Of a stretch of 8,671 bases of DNA, positions 1 to 5,582 are shown in pieces. The DNA is from Microcaldota archaeon (GTDB lineage: Archaea; Micrarchaeota; Micrarchaeia; Micrarchaeales; Micrarchaeaceae). The notes under the pieces were generated by a model. That model saw only the letters and a program-made list of their open reading frames with translations, was not told the origin of the DNA and did no database searches. A program made the position numbers and the translations under genes. The DNA lies in the NCBI GenBank assembly GCA_021851535.1, contig JAJZDT010000057.1, positions 1 to 8,671 on the forward strand, given 5' to 3'. The number at the start of each line of letters is the position of its first letter. Positions within the stretch are counted from its first letter, which is position 1.

Positions 1-351
1 TTTGTTGTTTGCAAGAATCGCAATTTCATGTCTTGAGCGCTTTGAGAGTGAATGTGGTACAATAAAATCATATAAATTGCTTGATATGTCAGGATTTTTC
101 AACACGTTTTTCATCTCTTCTATATTATTTATTCTATATAAACGTTTTCCGTTTGCTCTAATACCGCGTACAGATTCACTATTTTTGTAACCGATTGTAG
201 GCTCTGCTCCCATCATGGCCATTTTTATTCTTTTTTTATTATCAATGCCTCGTTGTTTTCTCCAGCGTTCTTTAACACCCTTTCTTTTTTTTATGCCAAA
301 ATTTGGCACATTGAATTTCGGGTGCGTTTTCTTTTTTATCTTTATTGTCAT
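1..351 (-). CDS. rpl32e: Large-subunit ribosomal protein eL32 (L32e), 3' end cut by window edge
   Basis: Structural protein of the archaeal/eukaryotic large ribosomal subunit. I translated 117 codons from the ATG at 351-349 with no stop before the edge, so the C-terminal end is missing. The recognisable part is the basic N-terminal half: an FGIKKRKGVKERWRKQRGID stretch matching the family WRKPRGIDN core, then EPTIGYKNSE matching the family MPKIGYGS region, then an NNIEEMKNVL helix where L32e has its 'leader/NxxDLE' segment. It begins 5 nt after the uL6 stop, in the normal archaeal order L6-L32e. A GAGTGAT element (356-362) ends 4 nt before the ATG and contains the uL6 stop codon, so translation is probably coupled. 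Identification is firm; the real C-terminus is unseen. Confidence 0.93.
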   Translation of the reverse strand, partial: MTIKIKKKTHPKFNVPNFGIKKRKGVKERWRKQRGIDNKKRIKMAMMGAEPTIGYKNSESVRGIRANGKRLYRINNIEEMKNVLKNPDISSNLYDFIVPHSLSKRSRHEIAILANNK

Positions 352-356
352 AAAAA

Positions 357-872
357 TCACTCTATTGCGTAATAAACTCCGTCTTGGAAGACGCGTTCAT
401 CACGTTTTCTTACTTTGCATGCCATTCTTATGTTTGCAGCAGTTTGTGAAACATCCTCCTTATTAGTGCCATATATTCTAACATTCTGTCCTTTTATTTC
501 AATTTTTGTATCTCCAACAATTTCTGTGTATATAGCCGCACGTGCTCCTAATATATTTTTTATAATAATGGTGTTGTTTTTAACCTCTATTGTGATTGGA
601 AAGTGTGCAAAGACTGCAAGCATCTTTATTTCAAAGTGTTTGTTAACGCCATCCATGTCATTTTTTAATTCTTTTAATAGCGTATTTACTGTATTGTTTG
701 CGACCTTTGCAAGTTTTTTATTTTTTGTGCATTCAATATGTATCTGATTATCCTTTATCAAGACATTCATGAGCTTGTCATTATATACGCGTTTATTCTT
801 GCCTAGGCTACCACTTATTGTGATTAAATTATCTTTTACATCAACGTTGATGCCATTTGGTATTTCTAACAT
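357..872 (-). CDS. rpl6: Large-subunit ribosomal protein uL6
   Basis: Binds 23S rRNA near the sarcin-ricin loop and factor-binding site. The 171-aa product has the two repeated L6 folds: residues 1-75 (EIPNGINVDVKDNLITISGSLG) and 80-171. The second contains AVFAHFPITIEVKNN, matching the archaeal YSHFPMTVKVE segment, then NILGARAA and the signature GTNKEDVSQTAANIR, ending in RDERVFQDGVYY, the typical archaeal terminus. Length fits the family (about 175-185 aa, slightly short). The ATG at 872 is preceded by AGGTAAT at 877-883 with a 4-nt spacer, which fixes the start. It lies 20 nt after uS8 and 5 nt before eL32 in the conserved operon order. Basic residues are reduced in the first domain, otherwise nothing odd. 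Confidence 0.97.
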   Translation of the reverse strand: MLEIPNGINVDVKDNLITISGSLGKNKRVYNDKLMNVLIKDNQIHIECTKNKKLAKVANNTVNTLLKELKNDMDGVNKHFEIKMLAVFAHFPITIEVKNNTIIIKNILGARAAIYTEIVGDTKIEIKGQNVRIYGTNKEDVSQTAANIRMACKVRKRDERVFQDGVYYAIE

Positions 873-892
873 TATAATTACCTAATATAAAT

Positions 893-1276
893 TCAATATA
901 CATACGCGAGTAATCGTCCTCCTGTATTTTTGTCCTTTATCTCTCTACTTGTCATTATACCTTGGGGAGTTGATATTATAAGCACTCCAAAGTCCCTACT
1001 TGGGACGTATCTAGATTCATATTTTTGCAACATGTCCTTATTTATGCTGAATCGCGGTTTTATTACGCCAATGTCATTTATGCGTTTTGATAATTTTACG
1101 CGCAATTTCTTTGCATGCCTTTCACTGAATTCCTCATAACTTTCTATGTACGATTCGCGTATCATAGCGTCAAGGACTGCCTTTATCAACTTTGTCGAAT
1201 CTAAGACGCATTCCTCCTTCCCTACAATTTCATGCGTTTTTATCGTATTTATTGAATTTGAAAATCTATCTACCAT
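893..1276 (-). CDS. rps8: Small-subunit ribosomal protein uS8
   Basis: Primary 16S rRNA-binding protein of the central domain. The product of about 127 aa begins MVDRFSNSINTIKTHEIVGK, matching archaeal S8 (DPLADALNTIKNHE..GK), and ends with the diagnostic FGVLIISTPQGIMTSREIKDKN, the S8 C-terminal signature (archaeal versions read ILVVSTSKGVMTHEEAR), followed by GGRLLAYVY. I prefer the ATG at 1276. A TTG nine bases further upstream (1285) is in frame but would overlap the uS14 stop and lacks support. A GTTGAT element (1281-1286) containing the uS14 TGA ends 4 nt before the chosen ATG. The gap from uS14 is 5 nt, consistent with coupled translation. Family assignment is certain. Confidence 0.97.
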   Translation of the reverse strand: MVDRFSNSINTIKTHEIVGKEECVLDSTKLIKAVLDAMIRESYIESYEEFSERHAKKLRVKLSKRINDIGVIKPRFSINKDMLQKYESRYVPSRDFGVLIISTPQGIMTSREIKDKNTGGRLLAYVY

Positions 1277-1281
1277 AAATA

Positions 1282-1440
1282 TCAACCATTCTTTACAAAT
1301 CCAAGGTCGCGTGCGACCTCTCTAAAACATCTTCTGCATATATAGAGTTTGTGCGATCTTATGAGTCCTCTGGATGTGCCGCATAATCTACACTTTCTCG
1401 TGCCCTTTCCTTTAAGTTTATCCTCAATTCTAACTTTCAT
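1282..1440 (-). CDS. rps14: Small-subunit ribosomal protein uS14, zinc-ribbon type
   Basis: A 52-residue gene translated by hand from the ATG at 1440-1438 to the TGA at 1284-1282. Residues 11-20 read [10 protein letters not shown] and residues 33-40 YICRRCFR, so the four zinc ligands are C17, C20, C35 and C38 (CxxC-x14-CxxC), followed by EVARDLGF. This is the standard archaeal/eukaryotic short uS14 (family consensus GKGxRxCRxCG...LCRQCFRExAxxIGF). It sits between uL5 and uS8 as expected in archaea, 4 nt after the uL5 stop. The uL5 TGA lies at -7 to -5 relative to this ATG within GTGTGAA, a weak Shine-Dalgarno-like element. The protein binds 16S rRNA in the head of the 30S subunit. Its small size makes it easy for automatic gene callers to miss, but motif and context leave little doubt. 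Confidence 0.96.
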   Translation of the reverse strand: MKVRIEDKLKGKGTRKCRLCGTSRGLIRSHKLYICRRCFREVARDLGFVKNG

Positions 1441-1444
1441 TTAT

Positions 1445-1978
1445 TCACACTACATTGATGTTTAACTTTTCCTGCAAATATTTTTTTAACTCCTCCTTTC
1501 CTATCACTCTATGTTTTTTAGGAACATATGCGCCTCGTCTCTTTTTTTCTGAAACGCGCATGCCTCCCTTTCTTCTAAATGAAAGATTGACATTCATTCC
1601 CATCATGCCTATTTTTGGGTCATACTTTATTCCATCTATATCTATATATTCATGTATCCCAAAACTGACGGCATTATCTGTTATTGCTGACTCATTTATC
1701 TTATTGTCAGTTGCGGCAAGCAGTCTTTTAAGCAATTCTTCAACTCCTCTCCTTACAGTGACATATGCGCCTATCTTGCTGCCTTTTGATATTTTGAACG
1801 CGGGTATTCTCTTTTTTGATATTGCATCAACAGGTTTCATTTTTGTAAGCAACTCTAGCAATCGCTTGGCGCTTTCCTGTTTTTGTTTATCATCCCCTGT
1901 ACCAACGTTGATTACCATTTTGTTTATAACAACGTTGCGCATTATATTTTCACTTTTATTTGAATGCTCATTTTTCAT
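1445..1978 (-). CDS. rpl5: Large-subunit ribosomal protein uL5
   Basis: Binds 5S rRNA and helps form the central protuberance. The product of 177 aa contains MRNVVINKMVINVGTGD (family MREPRIEKVVVNIGVGE), a SAKRLLELLTKMKPV helix, AFKISKGSKIGAYVTVRRG (family FGIRKGEPIGVKVTLRG), and the C-terminal FGIHEYIDIDGIKYDPKIGMMGM signature. It ends in a basic VPKKHRVIGKEEL tail. Three ATGs are possible: 1987, 1978 and 1942. I chose 1978 because GATGAT (1983-1988) ends 4 nt upstream; 1942 would give an N-terminus closer to most archaeal L5 proteins and is preceded by a weaker AAGTGAAA. The gene lies 12 nt after eS4. The Asn/Lys-rich first 12 residues are the only unusual part. Confidence 0.95.
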   Translation of the reverse strand: MKNEHSNKSENIMRNVVINKMVINVGTGDDKQKQESAKRLLELLTKMKPVDAISKKRIPAFKISKGSKIGAYVTVRRGVEELLKRLLAATDNKINESAITDNAVSFGIHEYIDIDGIKYDPKIGMMGMNVNLSFRRKGGMRVSEKKRRGAYVPKKHRVIGKEELKKYLQEKLNINVV

Positions 1979-1990
1979 AAATATCATCTA

Positions 1991-2674
1991 TTAATTAACT
2001 ACCATTACATTATCAACAATTGTTCTAAATTCGTCACCATCATTGCCTTCAAGAATTATGACTTTTGGCATATGCATACTGCCATCTATAATATCTTTTA
2101 TCTTGCCATTAGAACCTACGTGTACTCCTGAGAATACAAAGCACTTTGCCCCATTTTTAAATGGCAATACCTCTAAAATTTTTCTATCAAAGTCAATGAC
2201 AATGGAATCATTTACTTTTATATCTTTACTGCACTCAAGTATGCTCCCATCATGTAAACTTATAAACATTTTCCCATTTTTAGAAATATATTTGCGTATG
2301 ACCTTGAATGTTGTGCTTTTGCCTTCAGATTTAAGCTTTTCAAATATTACTTTAGAATTACCATCTATTAATACCCTATAACTGCTATTTGATTTCTTTA
2401 TGTGTATTATATCATTGATACCTATAGGATATTTTGGATCTGTAACAATTATTCCATTTACGCTTATATTACCATTTTTTATGACTGTTTGTGCATCTTT
2501 TGTTATATCTACAATACCCTCTTTTTTGACAAAAAGTGCAAGCGGTATGCTCATATCTGCGCTATGTCTCCCAGGCGATGCCATCATAACATACGCATTC
2601 TCTTTTTTATGTATACCTAAATACTTAGGAGCATTAATCGATTTCATATGTCTGTTATTGCCCTTATTCGCCAT
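1991..2674 (-). CDS. rps4e: Small-subunit ribosomal protein eS4 (S4e)
   Basis: Archaeal/eukaryotic small-subunit protein with an S4 RNA-binding fold followed by a KOW-type barrel. The 227-aa product starts MANKGNNRHMKSINAPKYLG, the typical S4e opening (GKKGPRKHLKRLAAPKSW), followed by ASPGRHSADMSIPLALFVK, matching the family RPGPHPxxxSIPLxxxL region. The S4-like segment at about 60-90 holds AQTVIKNGNISVNGIIVTDPKYPIG in two pieces. Near residue 180 GVHVGSNGKIKDI is the KOW-like turn. Length fits the family (about 235-245). The ATG at 2674 overlaps the 3' end of uL24 by 11 nt and is preceded by a strong GAGGTTG element lying inside uL24, so re-initiation or coupling is expected. Nothing is missing. 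Confidence 0.96.
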   Translation of the reverse strand: MANKGNNRHMKSINAPKYLGIHKKENAYVMMASPGRHSADMSIPLALFVKKEGIVDITKDAQTVIKNGNISVNGIIVTDPKYPIGINDIIHIKKSNSSYRVLIDGNSKVIFEKLKSEGKSTTFKVIRKYISKNGKMFISLHDGSILECSKDIKVNDSIVIDFDRKILEVLPFKNGAKCFVFSGVHVGSNGKIKDIIDGSMHMPKVIILEGNDGDEFRTIVDNVMVVN

Positions 2675-3125
2675 TTAAAACAACCTCTTTTTTATTTTCT
2701 TCTATTTTTGTTGGTAATTCTTTATGCGGTAATTCAGCAGCCTTCTCTTTCGGTGCTTGCTGCACATTTACCTTTAATATAGCTGCACGGATCTTATCAG
2801 TCAAATTTAAATCTGTTATATATACGTTACTGCAGCTTATTGGAACATCATATTCTTTGCCCTTCATTGTTTTTCTTTTTATTGTATCTATATAAACAAA
2901 TCCTTTTCTCATATCAACTCTGATAATTTTTCCGCTCTTGCCAAAATTGGCCCCTGACATTACTTTTACAGTATCCCCCTTACATATCTGTATTGCTCTT
3001 TTCTTAATTTTCAATTTTGCTTTGAGCGCTTTGTCGATATGCGCATGCACAAAATGCTGTCTTGCGTGCATAGGTGCACTATACCTGAATTTTCGTTGCT
3101 CTCTTGGTTTGCTGCTGCCTATCAT
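2664..3125 (-). CDS. rpl24: Large-subunit ribosomal protein uL24 with C-terminal extension
   Basis: Assembly-initiating 23S rRNA-binding protein with a KOW motif. The 153-aa product opens SKPREQRKFRYSAPMHARQ, matching archaeal L24 (SKQPRKQRKYLYNAPLHxRQ). The KOW segment lies at about residues 47-72 (ICKGDTVKVMSGANFGKSGK). VPISCSNVYITDLNL at about 95-109 matches VPIHPSNVMIVELDLD. The core ends near residue 120, where most archaeal homologues stop; the last 30 or so residues are a Lys/Glu-rich tail (EKAAELPHKELPTKIEENKK) of unknown use. The ATG at 3125 directly abuts the uL14 stop (no gap), with GTGGTAT just upstream as a weak ribosome site. The 3' end overlaps eS4 by 11 nt. Confidence 0.95.
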   Translation of the reverse strand: MIGSSKPREQRKFRYSAPMHARQHFVHAHIDKALKAKLKIKKRAIQICKGDTVKVMSGANFGKSGKIIRVDMRKGFVYIDTIKRKTMKGKEYDVPISCSNVYITDLNLTDKIRAAILKVNVQQAPKEKAAELPHKELPTKIEENKKEVVLNGE

Positions 3126-3524
3126 TTATACCACTTTTGAGGCAATATTAGCCACTTTTATAAATCTTTCAATTACTTCACGCGCAACAGGTCCCTTTAC
3201 CTCAGTTCCTATTGGCAAATTAAGGTCATTTATTAATATACCAGCATTATCCTCAAATCTGACACGCATGCCATTTGCTCTTCTTATAGGTTGTTTTTGT
3301 CTAATTATAACTGCACGTACTGTCTTTTTAACATATTGTGGGCTACCACTCTTAACGCTGCACACAACTACCTCACCTATTCCAGCATGTGAATATCTGC
3401 CCTTTCTTCCTGCTTTACCTTCCTTGTTTATTATCATAATTGTCTTTGCGCCGCTGTTGTCTGCGCAGGTTATTACACTGCTTGGTATTAGTGTTTTAGA
3501 AACATTTGTTGCAAGTCCTTTCAT
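3126..3524 (-). CDS. rpl14: Large-subunit ribosomal protein uL14
   Basis: Binds 23S rRNA and forms part of the subunit interface with uL24 and eL24. The 132-aa product shows LIPSSVITCADNSGAKTIMI (family LxxGAxLxCADNTGAKxxxI), RYSHAGIGEVVVCSVKSGSP, and the L14 core signature KKTVRAVIIRQKQPIRRANG followed by VRFEDNAGILIND (family VxFEDNAAVIINxxGxPxGTEIKGPVARE). LPIGTEVKGPVARE is present near residue 110. Length fits the archaeal family (132-141 aa). The ATG at 3524 is 2 nt after the uS17 stop and is preceded by AGGGAT (3529-3534) with a 4-nt spacer. It occupies its standard place in the operon. No anomalies. Confidence 0.98.
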   Translation of the reverse strand: MKGLATNVSKTLIPSSVITCADNSGAKTIMIINKEGKAGRKGRYSHAGIGEVVVCSVKSGSPQYVKKTVRAVIIRQKQPIRRANGMRVRFEDNAGILINDLNLPIGTEVKGPVAREVIERFIKVANIASKVV

Positions 3525-3526
3525 AA

Positions 3527-3832
3527 TTATCCCTTTTTAACAATCTTTGTTACTACAAAAGATTTTGTTTTGCTTAATCTTCTAGTCCCTGCGATAATAA
3601 CATGATCGCCCGTTTTTGCACCAATGCAATCAGGATTGTATGCAGGTATCCTAGATGTCTTTCTTAGAGATCGCTCATATTTTTTTAAGAATATTGTATA
3701 CTCCCTTTTTATTATAATCGTCTTTCTAGCTTTGTCGCTGACAACAATGCCATCAAACTCATACCCATGGGTTTTAAGACCTCCATGTACCGGACATTTT
3801 GAATCATTACACTCCAATAAATCACTTATCAT
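3527..3832 (-). CDS. rps17: Small-subunit ribosomal protein uS17
   Basis: 16S rRNA-binding OB-fold protein. The sequence has an archaeal N-terminal CNDSKCPVHGGLKTHG (family CDDPxCPFHGxLxxRG), GIVVSDKARKTIIIKREY (family GxVVSDKMxKTVVVxREY), RIPAYNPDCIGAKTGDHVIIAGTRRLSKT in two pieces, and SFVVTKI. This is a clear full-length archaeal uS17 of about 101 aa. The start is uncertain. I chose the ATG at 3832. A TTG at 3850 would add six residues without a Shine-Dalgarno element. A TTG at 3817 is preceded by AAGTGAT with a 3-nt spacer, the same arrangement seen before the priS TTG, but would leave only two residues before the first Cys. It lies 39 nt after Rpp29, the usual neighbour in many archaea. 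Confidence 0.95.
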   Translation of the reverse strand: MISDLLECNDSKCPVHGGLKTHGYEFDGIVVSDKARKTIIIKREYTIFLKKYERSLRKTSRIPAYNPDCIGAKTGDHVIIAGTRRLSKTKSFVVTKIVKKG

Positions 3833-3871
3833 AATCGAATACTTATTCAAATTTAATTGTAAAAAAAGGCG

Positions 3872-4168
3872 TTAAAGCTGCCTTCTCTGATAGTACTTGA
3901 ATGCCTTTTCGATCCGCTCCGAAGGGCGGAAGGCAATCTCGCTTCCATCAACAATGAATATATTTCTAGCAGAAATAAATTTAAACCTTGATATTTTCTT
4001 TGATACTGTCTTTTCTCCATTTTTTGTCATAATTTTAAGCATGTTCTTGGTTTCATCCAAGACAACGCCGGCCAATCCCTTCTGCGAATGGTCTTTACAT
4101 TCAATTACACGAACCTTCAATCCGATAAGTTCATGCAATACTATGTTCTTATTATTATAGCCCAACAT
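3872..4168 (-). CDS. rnp1: RNase P protein component 1 (Rpp29/Pop4 homologue)
   Basis: Protein subunit of archaeal RNase P, which removes the 5' leader from pre-tRNA; Rpp29 works as a pair with Rpp21. The product has NIVLHELIGLKVRVIECKDH, matching the family NLLRHELIGLKVxVVESSD, then GLAGVVLDETKNMLKI (family GIxGxVVDETxNTLxI), and near the C-terminus VDGSEIAFRPSERIEK (family VDGxxLxGRPExR). I chose the ATG at 4168 because AAAGGTT lies just upstream and the resulting 98-aa protein begins close to the conserved HELIG, as in homologues. An in-frame ATG at 4192 would add eight residues and could be used by a leaderless transcript. It heads the ribosomal block, next to uS17 as in many archaea, but the usual uL29 and uS3 upstream are replaced by DUF373 and priS. 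Confidence 0.93.
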   Translation of the reverse strand: MLGYNNKNIVLHELIGLKVRVIECKDHSQKGLAGVVLDETKNMLKIMTKNGEKTVSKKISRFKFISARNIFIVDGSEIAFRPSERIEKAFKYYQRRQL

Positions 4169-4202
4169 AAATAAACCTTTCTTTTTTAGCATGTGATAAA
4201 TG

Positions 4203-4222
4203 GCATTATATTACGTGTATAA
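4203..4222 (-). promoter_or_regulatory. Candidate TATA boxes for the Rpp29-ribosomal protein operon
   Basis: In the 41-nt gap between the DUF373 stop and the ATG at 4192, the minus strand holds two TATA-like elements. TTATACAC (4215-4222) is centred about 27 nt before the ATG at 4192, the spacing of a leaderless archaeal transcript. TAATATAATGC (4203-4213) is centred about 26 nt before 4182, which would give a 14-nt leader carrying AAAGGTT before the ATG at 4168. Both are by-eye calls in AT-rich DNA. They suggest the ribosomal block can be transcribed separately from DUF373. Confidence 0.4.
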
Positions 4223-4233
4223 GTGGTATAGTG

Positions 4234-5457
4234 TTATCTTATTATAATTCTATCAGATATGCTTGTAACCCTGTCGATATCATATGTTATCGTGCTGCCA
4301 TGGTTTGTTTTTATGGTTATTGTACCGCTATTTGGCTGCACGCGTATGACTCTTCCTATATAAGAGCCCACATCATTAATAACATGTTTGTCACGCATCT
4401 TTGCCCTCTTTATCGCCCGCTTTCTAAGTTGCGCGCTGAAGATAGATATACCATATCCAAGCAGTATGAATATGAAACTGTACAAAAGCAATTGGTAAAA
4501 ATATATCTGCCCTATAAACCATGCGGATATTAAATATAACATTACTACAGATATCATGCCATAGCCAATATATGTACCCTGCTTTATTGCCCTATACCTT
4601 AGTCTTTTACTCTCCAAATCTGAAACGCGCCCTGCAACATATAATACTAAGCTTATTGGAAATATTAATAAAAATCCTTCAATTGCGAATGATGCAATGG
4701 TTAATGGATCTGTATATGATTTTGTTGCAAGCAAGTAACTTTGGTATCCAAGGGCAAGCGCAATTATTGTGAAAAGTATGGCCCCTGTATAAAAGACAAA
4801 GCTAAAGCGTTCAATGCTAAAGCCAAATCCTCTAAATGAAGCGATTAATTTTTCTTCTACCCCAAGTCCTTTTATAATAAGATATGCACCTATAAGGGCG
4901 ATAGGTAATTGCCAGCCAAAATTAAAATAATAACTTATTGCAAAAAGCAGCATTATTGCGGCAGGGACGCCAAATACGATACGCGCATAATGTGGCTCTT
5001 TTAACTTCTCTATTATGGTAAAATACGTATTCTCTATGTCTTCAGCCTGTTTTATCCTTACAATATCCACGCTATTTAATTTTATCCTATTTTTTATTAA
5101 TGGTACAATTCTTGTGGTATCGCTCGCACCATCGCTGACAAGGACGCATGAATCTATTTTATATCTATCAAGCAGTATGTCTATTTGTCTTGAGAGCTCT
5201 GTATCAGCAATAAACCCCTCGTTTTCCGCACCTGTTAAGGTCGCTACATATACTTTATAGCCCATTGATTTTAATTCATCATATTTGTGCACCGCTTCAA
5301 ACATTGTATTTGAATCTGAGTCCTGTGGGTCAGCTATTGCAAGTGCTGTTGCCGCGCGTACATTTTCCTCCCTTCCTATAACTGGACCGACAATCTTTGT
5401 TTTTCTATAAAGATCATTGTCTATATCGGTAGCCAGTACTAATATTCTTTCAGTCAA
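4234..5457 (-). CDS. DUF373 family membrane protein
   Basis: Archaeal family of unknown function. The 407-aa product has a soluble N-terminal domain (about 1-155) with the family hallmarks: LATDIDNDLYRKT, KIVGPVIGREEN at 21-32, IADPQDSDSN at 41-50, VATLTG at 71-76 and LVSDGASD at 106-113, followed by a RIKQAEDIENTYFTI segment. The many Asp residues in loops resemble a metal- or phosphate-binding site, but that is inference. Six hydrophobic segments follow at about 160-178, 184-198, 219-238, 252-276, 296-315 and 319-342. A charged hinge and a small beta-rich C-terminal domain (about 360-407, SYIGRVIRVQPNSGTITIKT) close the protein. The start must be TTG at 5457: homology begins at residue 5, an in-frame TAA lies 9 nt upstream, and the next ATG is at residue 52, beyond the conserved motifs. 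It lies between priS and the ribosomal block. Confidence 0.9.
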   Translation of the reverse strand: MTERILVLATDIDNDLYRKTKIVGPVIGREENVRAATALAIADPQDSDSNTMFEAVHKYDELKSMGYKVYVATLTGAENEGFIADTELSRQIDILLDRYKIDSCVLVSDGASDTTRIVPLIKNRIKLNSVDIVRIKQAEDIENTYFTIIEKLKEPHYARIVFGVPAAIMLLFAISYYFNFGWQLPIALIGAYLIIKGLGVEEKLIASFRGFGFSIERFSFVFYTGAILFTIIALALGYQSYLLATKSYTDPLTIASFAIEGFLLIFPISLVLYVAGRVSDLESKRLRYRAIKQGTYIGYGMISVVMLYLISAWFIGQIYFYQLLLYSFIFILLGYGISIFSAQLRKRAIKRAKMRDKHVINDVGSYIGRVIRVQPNSGTITIKTNHGSTITYDIDRVTSISDRIIIR

Positions 5458-5582
5458 AGCAACACATTATCTTAACATAAATCAAAAATAAAAGCCTTCC
5501 TATGAATTCTTTTTAAATTTTTAAAATACCACTTTATGTTTGTGTGCTATTTTAGTTATTTATTAATATGTGTGCGCAAAAT
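5458..5582. other. Intergenic gap between priS and the DUF373 gene, with possible promoter
   Basis: A 125-nt AT-rich stretch. It contains an AT-only inverted repeat, TTTTAAA-TT-TTTAAAA, around 5511-5526. Read on the minus strand this could serve as a TATA box about 55-65 nt before the DUF373 TTG start, giving a leader of roughly 30 nt that includes GGAAGG at 5495-5500. The same run of T on the minus strand could help terminate priS transcription. I see no small gene or RNA in it. Low certainty for both roles. Confidence 0.3.

Noticed and set aside
1455..1994. A long open frame (about 179 codons) on the plus strand opposite uL5
   Set aside because: It is fully antisense to a certain ribosomal protein gene, and its Phe/Ser/Leu-rich translation is what the complement of a Lys-rich gene gives.
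2938..3540. A 200-codon plus-strand open frame opposite uL24, uL14 and the end of uS17
   Set aside because: It spans three real genes on the other strand, has no ribosome site and its hydrophobic sequence is a complement artefact.
5511..5526. AT-only inverted repeat TTTTAAA-TT-TTTAAAA considered as a rho-independent-like terminator hairpin
   Set aside because: A stem made only of A-T pairs would be too weak; it is noted as a possible TATA region instead.
4219..5535. A recurring AAGTGGTATA-like string (plus strand near 4222-4231; minus strand near 3129-3138 and 5526-5535), considered as an operator
   Set aside because: Orientation and distance to gene starts differ at each site, one copy is coding DNA, and three partial matches in AT-rich DNA are not persuasive.
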